DNA of 64,000 nt from Benincasa hispida. Taxonomy: Eukaryota > Streptophyta > Magnoliopsida > Cucurbitales > Cucurbitaceae. Below, piece after piece: positions 10,361-22,141 of the stretch; position 1 is the first letter of the stretch; each line of letters opens with the position of its first letter. The notes beneath the pieces were generated by a model, which saw only the letters and a program-made list of their open reading frames with translations, was not told where the DNA came from and ran no database searches. Location of the stretch: positions 63,416,525-63,480,524 of the forward strand of contig NC_052360.1 of NCBI RefSeq assembly GCF_009727055.1. The letters are read 5' to 3'. The position numbers and the translations under genes were made by a program.

Positions 10361-10869
10361 GTCAACTTAAATACTCTCAACCTTAGACAGGATTGTGAAC
10401 TAATTGAGTTTGTAACCAAATTTTATAAGATAACGACCTATTTTAACTATTAAAACAAGTTACTAACCTAAGTGAGCATGCTTTTTATCTTTATTATGGA
10501 TTTTAATGTCTAATTTAATTTTATAACAACTTACAAAAATAGACATGTTAAACATCCATAACATGCATAAAAGGCATTCAATATTTAACATAACCTTTAT
10601 ATTAAAACAATTGAAACCCTATAAATGCATACTATACATTATAACAATTTTATAACATACTTCAATACACGTAACATGCTTCCTATGGTGGGATTTTAAT
10701 TCTACATGGCATACTTTATACACATACAAGATTTATTTAATTATAACATACATCAGATGCATAAATAATTAAACACAAAACTGATATGGTTTTGGTTTTG
10801 GCATTTCCAAGCAAACAAAGGCCTAGATATTACATAAATCAGAAAAATCGGCTTCAAAGACCTTCTGGA
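10361..10869. other. AT-rich intergenic stretch
   Basis: Low-complexity AT-rich sequence with ATAACATGC-like words repeated loosely (10540-10680). I see no gene. Confidence 0.4.
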
Positions 10870-11250
10870 CCGCTTGAACCACCTTGAATCGGGAAAAACC
10901 CATCGAGTATTAGCAAGCAATGAATACCATCGAGCATACCACTCAGCATCGAGTATGCTAGTGTGCATTGAGTATGACATCAAGCATCATCGAACATCAA
11001 TTATTTCACAATATACCGTCGAGTAGATGCCATCGACCATCAAGTAAGGCATCATGTATCGAGCAGTGAGTATTTCATGAAATATCATCGAGTGAACGAA
11101 TCGAGTATCATCAAGTATGGCATCGTGCATCGAGTATTTCATGAAATATCATCGAGTAAACGCATCAAGCACCATCGAGTATGGCATCGTGCATCGAGTA
11201 TTTCATGAAATACCATTGAGTATTCCATCAAGCATCGAGTATTTGACAGT
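10870..11250. repeat. Minisatellite of CATCGAGTAT units
   Basis: Some 380 bases made of a degenerate 10-mer, CATCGAGTAT. Within it is a higher-order unit of about 64 bp, clearest at 11125-11188 and again from 11189, each beginning GTGCATCGAGTATTTCATGA. The left part is more diverged than the right, as expected if the array grew from one side. There are no spacers or leader of CRISPR type. Confidence 0.85.
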
Positions 11251-11478
11251 GATTTGAATTCCCAGTTCCTGTTACTTGACCTTCTTCACTTCTTTCTTCA
11301 ATTACATCCTAATTGCAATTCTAATGATTTCAAACGAATTACAGACACTTAAACACACATTAAGACTCATCAAATAAGAGTCAATTACAAGAGTTACAAC
11401 ATAATTGAAAAGATTTAAATGCTAAAACACTGAAAACCCATATCAGTTCACCATTTTCGTACAATTTATGAAGAACAC
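11251..11478. other. Spacer before gypsy LTR
   Basis: No recognisable gene or repeat; ordinary AT-rich sequence. Confidence 0.3.
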
Positions 11479-12775
11479 TGTTGTGACATAAACTATATAA
11501 TGATGCAAGAAAGGTTCAAGTCCATGTCCCCGTTACCAGTTCCCCGAAAACGGCGCTATAAACTTATAAAAAAAATTTATCTTATGCATCGTAAACTTGT
11601 AATGTAGATTTTATGCGATGATATGTGATACTACTTCTAGATATGTGTTATTAACAAATGTTCTTGTAGTATGTTGTGCATTGTCACAAGTTTCCTTGCG
11701 TTGAAACCAAGTATAATTTTACCACAAGTTTCTTGGTGTGATCCGATGTCAAACACAGGGACTGTTTTAGGTTATTGCATTATGTTTGTGATATATGTGA
11801 CCAAGGGTTTTTCAATTTATAAAAGAATTTGTGTACAAGTAATTAAACATGCGATAAAGTAAAGTAAAGCGGTAAAAATACGATGATAACATAAATTGCA
11901 TTAAAGTAAATTACGATAAAGTAAATCTAAGCTAAGATGATACAAGATACAGGATTCATGATACAAGATACTGAGGTCAAGGCTGGCTGTGAAGATTATG
12001 CAAAGATCGTGTAATGCGGTGACAAGTCTTATGTACGAAGCAGAAACAGAAAAAATAACTAATATAAATAGCACAAGTTCCTTAATTACGTTAAAGATAT
12101 AAGTATCGTTCCGCTTTTCCCTTGGCGTACACCTCTCGGTGATCGGCCATGTTCCCACATCTCTGTGATGAAACAGGGATGAACGTATGAACGCAAGGTT
12201 GCTTCCATCTCTGGAAGTACTACTCACTTTAGTTAACGCATTCTTCTAACTTCGCTCGACAGATCAGAATAACATCTTTCACTTCTACTCTCACAGGTGT
12301 AGATGCCGTCTAGCATGCTTAGCTAATCATTATCTCTTTAGCACAGATTAAGTTATTCGTTTAATCCATATTTAATTACCAAGGTATTAAGAAAACTTCA
12401 TGGAGAAAACGATTAGAATAGGAACGGAAGTAGACAGAAAAAGTGGAAGTGAAGTGATCGAGACATTCAATAAAACTATTTAGCGTCTGATACATGATTT
12501 GTGAATGAAGAGATTTATGAAGATGAAATACACTTTTATAAAATAGAGTTAGAAACAATACAAATAAGCGGCAATGTCTTAGCGCCGATCTGAATAGAGA
12601 TTTGCTTGCCGGCGTGGATGAAGTGAACGGAAGGATGAGCTTCCCTCTCAGGCTTGCTCAACCGGTAGCAGGGATCTAAGCACAGAGCTTCACAACGACG
12701 ATCTGGCAAATTCGCACTAAGACTCACCTCTCGGCCTTCTTTGTTGCCACGCATCTTCTCAGACCTTTTCCCGGT
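11479..12775 (-). repeat. Gypsy 3' LTR
   Basis: On the plus strand it starts TGTTGTGACATAAAC and matches 16250-17550 throughout, including AACAAATGTTCTTGTAGTAT (11654-11673) and GGCGTACACCTCTCGGTGAT (12123-12142). Similarity fades at about 12740-12775, where reverse transcriptase sequence begins. An open frame of 108 codons on the minus strand (12227-11901) has a counterpart in the other LTR but looks like chance. Confidence 0.8.
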
Positions 12776-12795
12776 TAGATAAACAGGAGTCGTAA

Positions 12796-13200
12796 TTATT
12801 GTCGAAGACTGAAAAACATCTCATGGAAAACCTCGACTAACTCCTCCAAGTAATCTGAAATATTGCCATCATGCATTGTTGGAACGTGCCTGGCGCATTG
12901 CAGAGTCCAAATGGCATGCATCGAAATATAAATGTACCAAATGGGCACGTGAATGTTGTTTATCCTGATCTTTTGGCGCAATTGCTATTTAATTGTACCC
13001 TGAATAGCCGTCAAGAAAACAGAAAATTCATTTTCCGCAAGTCTGTCTAACATCTGATCAATGAACGGGAGTGGAAAGTGGTCCTTTTAGTAGCCAAGTT
13101 TAATTATGATAATCCATGCAATTCTCCACCTCGTAGTCGTTCTTATGGGAATTAATTCGTTTTTGTCATTAGTACAACTGTCTCCCCCTTTCTTTGGAAC
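12796..13200 (-). pseudogene. Gypsy reverse transcriptase fragment
   Basis: The minus-strand translation shows DHFPLPFIDQMLDRLAENEF (about 13085-13026) and, in another frame, a stretch corresponding to the FGTF...MPFGLCNAPGTFQ block (about 12945-12880). Frameshifts and stops separate the blocks. The frame ends at the position of the catalytic YxDD-type motif, where the acidic pair is not conserved (FHEMFF is read instead). RNase H and integrase do not follow. Confidence 0.75.
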
Positions 13201-13541
13201 ACTGCATTGGGCTCACCCAGTGCTATCAGATATGGGTAGATGACTCCTGCGTCCAACCACTTTACTATTTCCTTTTTTCAACCTCCCTTATAGCCAGGTT
13301 CAAGTGGCGTTGCCTTTTCTACGTCATGTCTATCCTTTTTCCAAACGAATCTTGTGCATACAATACGAGGGACTGATTCCTCGAATGTTCGCCAAGGTCC
13401 ATCCTAAGCCTTTGCGTTATTTCTAAGGATCGTATGAGCGCTATATTTCTCGTTACTCAGCGATACGAAATGATAACTGGTAATGTGTTGTTACTTCCTA
13501 AGTAAGCATTACTTAAAGTGCACGGGGCAACGGCTTTAACT

Positions 13542-14096
13542 CTAGTACAGGTGGCTCTTCCAAAGATGGCTTAATGCATTGTGAGGTCCATTCAGATAAA
13601 CTTGTCGGTTCAAAATTTGATTCAGTATGAATTTGCGGCGCAGTCCTCCTCCATATTGTGCGATTTCAAGATCTTCCTTCAGCTTCTTTAGGAGTTTCAT
13701 GCCAATGTTCTTCCCGCATTTCCTCAATATATTGGAGTTTTCCATGTCACCTGGGTACTTCAATGCATTGAACACGTTGAATTTTACTTCCTGATCGTCA
13801 CCCTGATGGTCAATTTCCCTTTTTGCACATCAATCAGTGCTCGCCCTGTTGCCGAGAAATGGGTGACCCAAGATGATAGGGACTTCTCTGTCAGTCTCGT
13901 AATCCAATATGACAAAATCTGTCGGAAAGATAAACTTGTCCACTTGCACGAGTACATCCTCTATCTTGCCCTCAGGATGCTTTATTGATCTATCGGCCAA
14001 CTGTAAAGTGATCGTAGTTGGTCTTGCATTGCCGATATCCAGCTTCTTAAAAATCGACAAGGGCATTATATTTATGCTTGCCCCTAAATCGCACAC
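13542..14096 (-). pseudogene. Gypsy retropepsin and linker
   Basis: 14096-13830 encodes a retropepsin core: [20 protein letters not shown] with the active-site Asp in DLGAS, then [18 protein letters not shown], and [11 protein letters not shown] near the C-terminus. This arrangement is typical of the Athila/Tat branch. The linker to reverse transcriptase continues in 13775-13542 (begins MFNALKYPGDMENSN, contains LKKLKEDLE). A stop at 13828-13830 and a frame change separate them. Confidence 0.8.
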
Positions 14097-15925
14097 GCGT
14101 TCCCGACCATCTTCCCTTCTATCGTGCAGGGCAATGTAAAACTTCCAGGGTCCTTCATTTTAGTGGGGATATTGTTTTGAAACAATGCGCTGCATTCATA
14201 TGTTAGCGCAACTGTTTCATTTTCCTCGATCTTTCTTTTATTGGCAAGGATATCCCTGAGAAATTTTATATAACTCGGCATCTGCTCTAGTGCTTCTATT
14301 AAGGGAATGTTAATGTATAACTGTTGGAGAACGTCCAAGAACCTCTGAAATTGCTTACTATCGTCTTTCTTCTTCAACCTGGATGGGAAAGGTGGAGGAT
14401 ACTGCCTTACTTCTTATTGTGTTGACTGTTTGATGAGGTCATATTCTTGTTGTGTTTCATTATCTGGAGGTTGCGTTGATTGAGAATTCAAGCCTTGAGG
14501 AGCTTTATCTTTTGTAGATGAACTTGCTTTTGAACTGGTACTTTTGCCACTATTGGGTGACTAGTCATCTTCAACAGTCAAATCTACTGGTGTTGTTGTC
14601 GCCTCTGATACTGATGGCATAGGGGTTGTTGTTTTGCCACTTCTCAATGTCACTGTGTGACATTGTTCTTTACCTCGCTGCCCTGATGCCCCTGGGTTAC
14701 TGTGCCACGTACCAGACGCTCTCTTCTTTAATTCCCTTGTAAGTTGATCGATCTGCTTTTCTAATTCTTTAAGGGAGTCATCTTGCGATTGTCTCATTGC
14801 CTCGCTCTTTTCAATGTAATGTTTTAACGATGTCTCTAAAGACGAGGTGCTGCAAAAGGTATCATATAAGAATGGTTGGTCACAGGGTGATATACCCTGA
14901 GAATTACCTGGGTTACAGTCCGAAGTAATGAAGACCGGAGGGTTGCCTCTATCCTCTTGATAACTGTTCTGATTGAAACTAAGGCTCCCCTGGTTGTGAT
15001 TCCCGTCCCAACTTGAAGTTGGGTGATCCCATCAACCAGGGTTGTAGATGTTGCCAACCGATTCATCGTAGACAGAATATATGGGTTGTTGATTCCATGG
15101 GGAGACTTCTACTGGATGTCCCTCTCCATATTGGACGCAATTCATTGCGACCATGTGAGTCACTGCATTAACTTGCGCTGATCCTTAAGAGAGAGTTCTC
15201 TGTTGGTTAGCCACCGCTCTGCGAAGTGAGGTCACTGTGGTCATTTGATCGACAATGCGCCATTGTATCAAATTGACACATCGGCACTTTCTACTCTTTC
15301 TTGCTCTAGACCTCTACCTCAAGCCCCGTATCAATCCACTCATCAGAATGCGCGAGATGCGATCCAAAATATTCTTTGCTTCTGTATATGATCTGTTATT
15401 AATCCTCCTTCTGTGGAGGCATCGGCAACTGCTTGCATTGATTAGTCTAAGCCATTATAAAAGGTTTCCATCAGAATACTATCGGGAATCCGAATGCGGA
15501 CAGCTCTTCATTAATTGTCGGAATCGCACCCATGTGATGCTCAATGTTTCATAACCCTTTTGCTCAAAATTCAGACATCCCTCCCGTCTCCTTACATTGA
15601 CGGTTGGAGGAAGATTATTCATGAACCTATCAACCAACTATCTCATGCTTAATCTCATTCGGCTCTAATGACTAAGCCCATCTCTTTGCTTCATCCCGCA
15701 ATGTGTATGGAAAAGAATAAACCTAAGTCTTTCTTGAGTCACATCATGATGGAGAAATGCGCTGCACATGTCTACAAAATTCATCAAATGTGCATGTGGG
15801 TCTTCTCCTTGTATCCTCCAAATTGACCCATATTCTGAATAATCTGCAGCATAATTGGTTTTAATTTCAACGCTTACATTCTCCTTAACCATTTGTCTTG
15901 TGATTCCTGGTGAGAAGTGCCGCAT
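14084..15925 (-). pseudogene. Gypsy gag, broken
   Basis: Order on the minus strand: an N-terminal gag part at 15925-15665 (GEDPHAHLMNFVDMCSAF, the gag signature of this lineage), a degraded middle (15066-14836), LEKQIDQLTRELKKRASGTW and QCHTVTLRSGK at 14797-14561, then a stretch leading to retropepsin at 14377-14084 ([30 protein letters not shown]). Several stops and frame changes break it. Gag would form the particle coat; none of it can now be made whole. Confidence 0.75.
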
Positions 15926-16225
15926 AGTCTCTTATTGGGACATCATGATCAGCAGCAAGAAATATGGAGCCTTGCGCTGGCCATTTTCCCCTTTGATTCC
16001 CTGCGGAAGCCTTGTTAATTATTAGCCATACTTCTCTCACCACTTAATTCGGCCCTGATGAACTCTTGCGCGAATAATACACTTGATCTCTGGGTCCACT
16101 TAGAATTTCTGGATCACTCCAGCACTCCTAAGCCGTTAGACTGCTCTTCGCGTTGAACAGCCAGTACAAAGAGATTTGTCTTGCAAAATACCACAAACAT
16201 GCTCAAACAATAAACCGTTAACTAA
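15926..16225 (-). other. Gypsy 5' leader between PBS and gag
   Basis: Untranslated leader of the truncated element, with short ORF fragments only. Confidence 0.5.
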
Positions 16226-16243
16226 TCTCCGGCAACAGCGCCA
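16226..16243 (-). other. Primer-binding site (tRNA-Asp type)
   Basis: The minus strand reads TGGCGCTGTTGCCGGAGA, six bases downstream of the end of the 5' LTR. This closely resembles TGGCGCCGTTGCCGGGGA, the Athila-type site complementary to the 3' end of tRNA-Asp. Confidence 0.8.
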
Positions 16244-16249
16244 TAAACT

Positions 16250-17550
16250 TGTTGTGACATAAACTCTACAATGATGCAAGCAAGGTTCAAGTCCATGTCC
16301 CCATTACCAGTTCTCGGCAACGATGCCATAAACTTGTAAACGCAAAATTTATCTTATGCGTCGTAAAATTGTAATGCAGATTTTATGTGATGATATGTGA
16401 TACTACTTCTAGATATGCATTATTAACAAATGTTCTTGTAGTATGTTGTGCGTTGTCACAAGTTTCCTTGCGTTGAAACCAAGTATAATTTCATCGCAAG
16501 TTTCTCGGTGTGATCCGAGGTCGAACACAGGGACTGTTTTAGGTTATTGCATTATGTTTGTGATGTATGCGACAAGGGGTTTTTCAATTTATAAAAGAAT
16601 TTGTGTATAAGTAATTAAACATGCGATAAAGTAAAGTAAAGTGGTAAAAATGCGATGATAACATAAATTGCGTTAAAGTAAATTGTGATAAAGTAAATCT
16701 AAGCTAAGATGATACAAGATACAGGATTCATGATACAAGATACTGAGGTCAAGGCTAATTGTGAAGATTATGCGAAGATCGTGTAATGCGGTGACAAGTC
16801 TTATGTACGAAGTAGAAACAGAAAAGATAACTAATATAAACAGCGCAAGTTCCTTAATTGCGTTAAAGATATAAGTACCGTTCCACTTTTCCCTTGGCGT
16901 ACACCTCTCGGTGATCGGCCATGTTCCCACATCTCTGTGGTGAAACAGGAATGAACGTAATGAACGCAAGGTTGCTTCCATCGCTGGAAGTACTACTCGC
17001 TTTAGTTAACGCATTCTTCTAATCTTATCTCGACAGATCAGAATGACATCTTCACTTTTGCTCTCACAATTGAAGATGTCATCTAGCATGCCTTAGCTAA
17101 ATGCATTTATCTCTTTAGCACAGATTAAGTTATTCGTTTAATCCATATTAATTACCAAGGTATTAAGAAAACTTCATGGAGAAAACGATTAATGGAGGAG
17201 CGGAAGTAGACAGAAAAATGGTAATGAAAGTGATCGAGACATTCAATAAAACTATTTAGCGTTTGATACATGATTTGTGAATGAAGAGATTAAAAAGATG
17301 AAATACACTTGATGAAATAAAGTTAGAAACAAATACAAATAAGTGCCAACGTCTTAGCGCTGATCTGGATTGAGATTTGCTTGCCGGCGTAGATGAAGTG
17401 AACGGATGGATGAGTTTCCCTCTCAGGCTTACTCAATTGGTAACAGTGATCTAAGCACAGAGCTTCACGACGGGGATCTGGCAGATTTGCACTGAGACTC
17501 ACCTCTCAGCCTTGTTATGCAATCAGACCGTCAAATCTGCACAACGGTTA
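16250..17550 (-). repeat. Gypsy 5' LTR
   Basis: Direct repeat of 11479-12775. It begins TGTTGTGACATAAAC on the plus strand directly beside the primer-binding site. The upstream border is unclear: similarity to the other LTR fades between 17512 and 17550, but the true LTR may run further toward 17700 if the other copy is truncated. A degenerate second primer-binding-like sequence lies inside at about 16314-16331. Confidence 0.75.
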
Positions 17551-17996
17551 GTTGTACACGTGTCACAATCCTCCGCATTTGCATTGCTCAGCTGCATCTT
17601 TCGATCGGTTGCTCGCATGCGGTGTTGAAATTCGACTCTGGATCAACTGTCGCATTGCGCCATCATTGTGTTAATCATTTTCTCATTGTGATTTAACGGG
17701 CGCAATATAACAGAGATGCGTTGTTCAGTTTCTCGTTGAGCCTTGATCGCAAGCGGTGTCTTGGTTTCCTGCAAAATAGAGTAAAAATATCCTCTTCTAC
17801 CATCTTGACGATGTTAGTGGGTGTAATTGCGATAATTTATATTTATTGTATTTCTGAGCTAATTTTCATACAATCGATGCATATTCCTTCTTTTTGGCTG
17901 CAATATCTAGATAAGGCAGCATAAATAACTTGTATTTCTACAAGTTATCAAACACCCATCAAACTCAAATTAACTATAATTGAGTACTTAAACCAT
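17551..17996. other. Region between two retroelements
   Basis: May contain the rest of the gypsy 5' LTR (to about 17750) and then internal sequence of the family X element that lies downstream of its primer-binding site on the minus strand. A 67-codon plus-strand ORF (17721-17924) has no recognisable features. The perfect inverted repeat ACTTGTATTTCTACAAGT (17928-17946 region) could form a small hairpin. Confidence 0.35.
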
Positions 17997-18008
17997 GCTC
18001 TGATACCA
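17997..18008 (-). other. Primer-binding site (initiator Met tRNA type)
   Basis: The minus strand reads TGGTATCAGAGC, the standard plant copia primer-binding site complementary to the 3' end of initiator-Met tRNA. It lies two bases downstream of the LTR that ends at 18011 on this strand and so identifies family X as an LTR retrotransposon, probably copia type. Confidence 0.85.
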
Positions 18009-18010
18009 AT

Positions 18011-18750
18011 TGATTGAGTAAATTAACAAGTAACAGAGAAAATCAGAATCAATAAGCATTATAACTATACTTAATTTGAGTTTACAACATACTTCAAAGT
18101 AACTATTACAGAAGAGGGTTTGCTTAACACAATACCTTTGATGAAACCTCTTCAACACCAGCTGAGCTCCACGTAAATATGCATCAATCTACAAGTAGAC
18201 CACCACGAAAATCTTCTCTACTATTCTCTTGCAAGGATTGTGTGGTGGAAACACTAAATTGAGCTGGATTTGATGAAGATATGAAAAGGGTCTGGAGGGT
18301 TTCGAATTTTGCAGAGTTCTTGAAGTTCTGAATGCTTAGTCCTATCATTCAACCCAACACTTTAATTTATAAAGTTTTCAACATGCAAATTCAAAACTGG
18401 CATGAAGGTCAGCTCCTTCTTCATAAATTAAGTGGAATTGGATGAATAAGGTGCTTTGCACCATAGTGGAGATTTCCAACTTTTGGAAATTGCCACTTTT
18501 GAATTTCAAAATTTGTTTTTGTTTTCAAATTTTATTTTCAAAAATGATTTCTAAAATCAAATTTACACTAAACCAATTTATTTATTCTATTAGTTTTATA
18601 AAAATTAATTCAATTAATTAATTTTAAATAAAATTAACTAATTAAATCTTTTAATTAATTTTGTTAATTTAATATCTAATATTAAATTAATAAAAATACA
18701 CATTTCACTATAATGAATGTAATTTCATATAGTTAATAAAGTTTAGAACT
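18011..18750 (-). repeat. LTR fragment, family X, 3' part, with PBS
   Basis: The plus strand begins TGATTGAGTAAATTAAC. The reverse complement contains CATCAAAGGTATTGTG (about 18128-18143), AACTCAAATTAAGTATAGTT and an AT-rich block with ATATTAGATATTAAATTAA, all matching the 3' half of the LTR at 52023-53966. The 5' half of the LTR is not seen beyond about 18750. Confidence 0.7.
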
Positions 18751-19560
18751 AGGAAAAGATATGAAAAGTAGATAACGAGAGAAAATGAGTAAGGATTCAC
18801 ATATCCGTACAATCCCAAAAGCTAGCTTGTAATGATAACTTCTAGGGACAATATAAGAAAGGGTTTGATAAACCAATCTAAAAAAGGGGAAGGGGAGAGC
18901 GGGAATCAACCAAATTCTGATAGGCTATTCCCAAAGTAAAAATGATTTTATGTTCGCTCGGGAATTTACTTCATTAAGCCACGTTAATGACTACACACTC
19001 GACCCAAAACTCAAGAGGTGCACATCTTGAGGATAGAGCATTTACAAGTCCAAAAATAGACACGTCAAAGGGCAAACAAACATGTTACACTATTATGTAC
19101 GTTATGACTAAACAACAACAAATATACTTTCAAATTTGAATCTTAGCACTCAATCCTTAATAATTAGTCTCAAAATCCCAACACGAGAGTAGTGGGCGAA
19201 TGTTATGGATAATTCTAGACCGGTGAACGATAAAGACAAGAGTAAAACTAGGAGAGTTACCTAATCCAAAAACGGACCAATTACTAGTAGGAAGTGGACA
19301 CAAGAGTGTTCCTAACAAATTGGGAGAAAAGACAATTGAGTTGAAACCCAATTGGCCTGCCTCGACCTCGGAGGCCGAGGCCAAGACCAATGAATCTCTC
19401 GAGAGTAGCCAATCCGGATCAACCCTCTATTCTGGAGCATCCGTAGTGGCCCAAGTCCAGCCTTGAGTATCCAATTTCCAAATAGGTAGAGGAAGTATTC
19501 CTAACTCTAAAATGATAAGACAGACTCCTGAACTCCATTATAAATAGAGTATGACAACCC
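18751..19560. other. Unassigned spacer
   Basis: No gene recognised. The 77-codon ORF at 19390-19157 (minus) has no family signature. The sequence may be the U3 part of an old LTR whose end lies at about 19560-19770. Confidence 0.35.
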
Positions 19561-19775
19561 TGCAAAAGGTAAATTGATTTCCTCCCTAAAACTACTTGCT
19601 ATGACCTTTGTGCTGAGATCTGACTTAAGCATCGGAGTGTTTGTGACAAGCACCACACGAGTGTGTTATTTTTTATTATTTTGCATGTAACCCTTTTCTC
19701 AAATTATAAATATACATTGGCAGCACGTGAAAGTTAGGTTAGTCCGTTCGGCTAGATTTTGCCATCAACAATATT
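19561..19775 (+). repeat. Possible LTR 3' end with conserved motif
   Basis: Contains GATCTGACTTAAGCATCGGAG (about 19616-19636), a motif I recognise from the R-U5 part of several plant LTR elements, followed by a poly-T/AT block with a TAACCC word, then CGGCTAGATTTTGCCATCAA (19749-19768). The opposite end and any internal region were not found. Confidence 0.4.
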
Positions 19776-19970
19776 CATTATTAAAAACTTGATTTCAATG
19801 AAACCATATAAATATATATATTATGATCACATGTCCTGAGTATAACATATCAACTACTCAACTTATAAGAACTTACTTTCATGAATATTGCTTTTATTGG
19901 CCAAAGTTCTTCATCCTTATATTTAGTCTACTTCACATTCAAGGGAAGGAGTCTTATACTATATCTATAT

Positions 19971-22104
19971 TTACGAGTAATCATTTTCTGTGGGTGAAGC
20001 ATGAAAAAAGAGGCAAATGGCCGACATGTCGTCCCTCGCGAACCCTCGTTTCTTTGATTTCCACGCACGTGCAGCACAATCCACTAGCCTTTTGGCCGCC
20101 ATTTCCCTATTTGGTGTCGAAGAAACTATGTGAACCGCTTCTTGATTCGACATGACGTCCCATACCTGAGTAAAGAATTAATGAAAATTTAGAGAGAAAA
20201 ATATCATTAAAAGAAAAAGAAAACTCGAACAGTTCTATTAATTTCTTAAGAATTTGGAAGAAGAATTATAAAATTTTCTCAACCGAATGACATTTTTCTA
20301 GCTCTAAATTTCTATATTATGTATGATGTCATCATAAGTCTATTAGTCGTTAATTTTAAAAGTCTAAATTTAAAAATAAAAATAAAAATAAACTCCTAAT
20401 TTTACCAATTATTTTTCAAAATTGCAATATTATTCTTAAACTTGTATAAACAGATAGAAATCTTTTTACATTTTGAATAAAAATCAAGACTCGAAACAAG
20501 ATGATAGAGTTACTTGAAATGATATGTGGTGAACAAAATTTTTGTTTTAAATCACTACCATATACTATTTCAGACCCCAAATTTTTATCATAATACTAAA
20601 GAATCCCTATTCTAAGAGGGTATTTTTATACTTTAGCCATTTTGAAATGAACTAAGGGAAAATGCATACCCCATCAGTGGCAACAATGACAAACTGGTCT
20701 CCAGTGGTAATGACTCGGTGGCTTACATCAGGCACAGAAATGAGACCGTATTGTTTGGTGCAATAATCACCAAAAGCTCTAGAAATTGCTAAGCCTGGAG
20801 TCCCTGAGTCGGGAGTCCACACTCTGTAAACTCCAGGTTCATCTTTTAAACATAGCACTCTCCCTTTCGATTGTTTTATTCTTTCCGCTTCCTCTGCCAT
20901 AACACAAAACCAAACCACTTATTAGTTTGAATCTTATATTAAACATTACTTTCACCTATGAGTTTTTTTTTAATCCAACTTTTAATGGAGCTTTTAAAAT
21001 CAAACTAATTTGTTAAAAAGCAAACAGAATATACTTTTAAGAACTTATTTTTATTTATAAACTTTGACTATAAATTTAAATATATGTTTCTATAAGAATG
21101 ATGAAATTCATGATAAATAAATTGTGAAAGAACAACTACTATTCTCAAAAAATAAAAGGACTATAAAACTGGGTTTACATGATATGATTTGTAGATTTGT
21201 CAAACTGAGATATATAAAGTTAGACAAGGCTAAATTGTAAAAACAAAAATATTCTCTACTTTTCCTTTTTTTTAAGAAAAATATTCATATTCTTTTCAAA
21301 GTTATAGTAAGTTTTGATTTTTTATAAACATTTTAAAATTGTAATTAGAGTAGAAATTCTTTAATGAAAATTTTACACGATTGAAGATGACGTAGAAACG
21401 GTTGTGTGACGATCCGGATTTTCATTTAGTTTACTACCACACAATTTCAAATCCCAATTTCTATTTGAAATTTGAAGAAATATTCTTACGGCAAAGATAA
21501 TTTTGAAACATTTATAAAAATTTAAGACTAATATTGCAACTTTTGAAAGAATATAGATACTTTAATAACGGAATTTTTATAAGTTAAGAATCAAACAAAA
21601 CAGAGGAGAAAATTAGGAATTTGATAGAAGGGTCTGACCAGGCAAATTAGGTCTGAAATCAATGGAGAGTTGAACTGGTTTCAAGCAGCCATCATCAGAA
21701 GTTACTGCCAACACAGCTCGTGAATCCCCAGCATTTGCAACAACAAGATGTCGGCCCTGAAATTCAGTTTCATACCAAAACAACAACCACCCCAAAAATA
21801 GTCATATACAACCAAGGTCTCTCTACAGCTATAGTCTAATAGAACACCTCATTGATGACACAGAAATTATCAAAAGCTTTTAATTATATGGATCTTGTTT
21901 GGTAACAGTTTTATTTTTGAAAATTTTACCTCTTTCTTCCCAACTTTCAAGGAAAGATTTAAATTTCTAACTAAATTTATAGAGCATAAAATTAAATTTT
22001 TAAAAACTACTCGTTATATTTTTTTGGCATCAATATGTCTATTGATTAATTTAAAATAATTATGAAATTTAATCTAATTATAATTATTTTAAATAAATTA
22101 ATAG

Positions 22105-22141
<37 letters not shown>

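Larger units (their letters stand above)
11479..17550 (-). mobile_element. Truncated Athila/Tat-like Ty3/gypsy retrotransposon
   Basis: Two direct repeats of about 1.3 kb (11479-12775 and 16250-17550) flank a minus-strand internal region holding, in order, a primer-binding site, gag, retropepsin and the first half of reverse transcriptase. Everything between the catalytic end of reverse transcriptase and the 3' LTR (RNase H, integrase, polypurine tract) is missing, so the element cannot move on its own. The LTRs still match very closely, with differences that are mostly transitions, which suggests a fairly recent insertion. No matching 5-bp target duplication was seen at my borders. Confidence 0.8.

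Noticed and set aside
10870..11250. CRISPR-like array
   Set aside because: Units are degenerate, contiguous and lack unique spacers; this is a plant minisatellite.
11901..12227. 108-codon ORF with a 102-codon counterpart at 16673-16981
   Set aside because: Both lie inside LTRs and share sequence because the LTRs are copies; no family signature.
19823..20155. 110-codon plus-strand ORF
   Set aside because: It overlaps, in antisense, the last exon of the phosphatase, which has clear family motifs.
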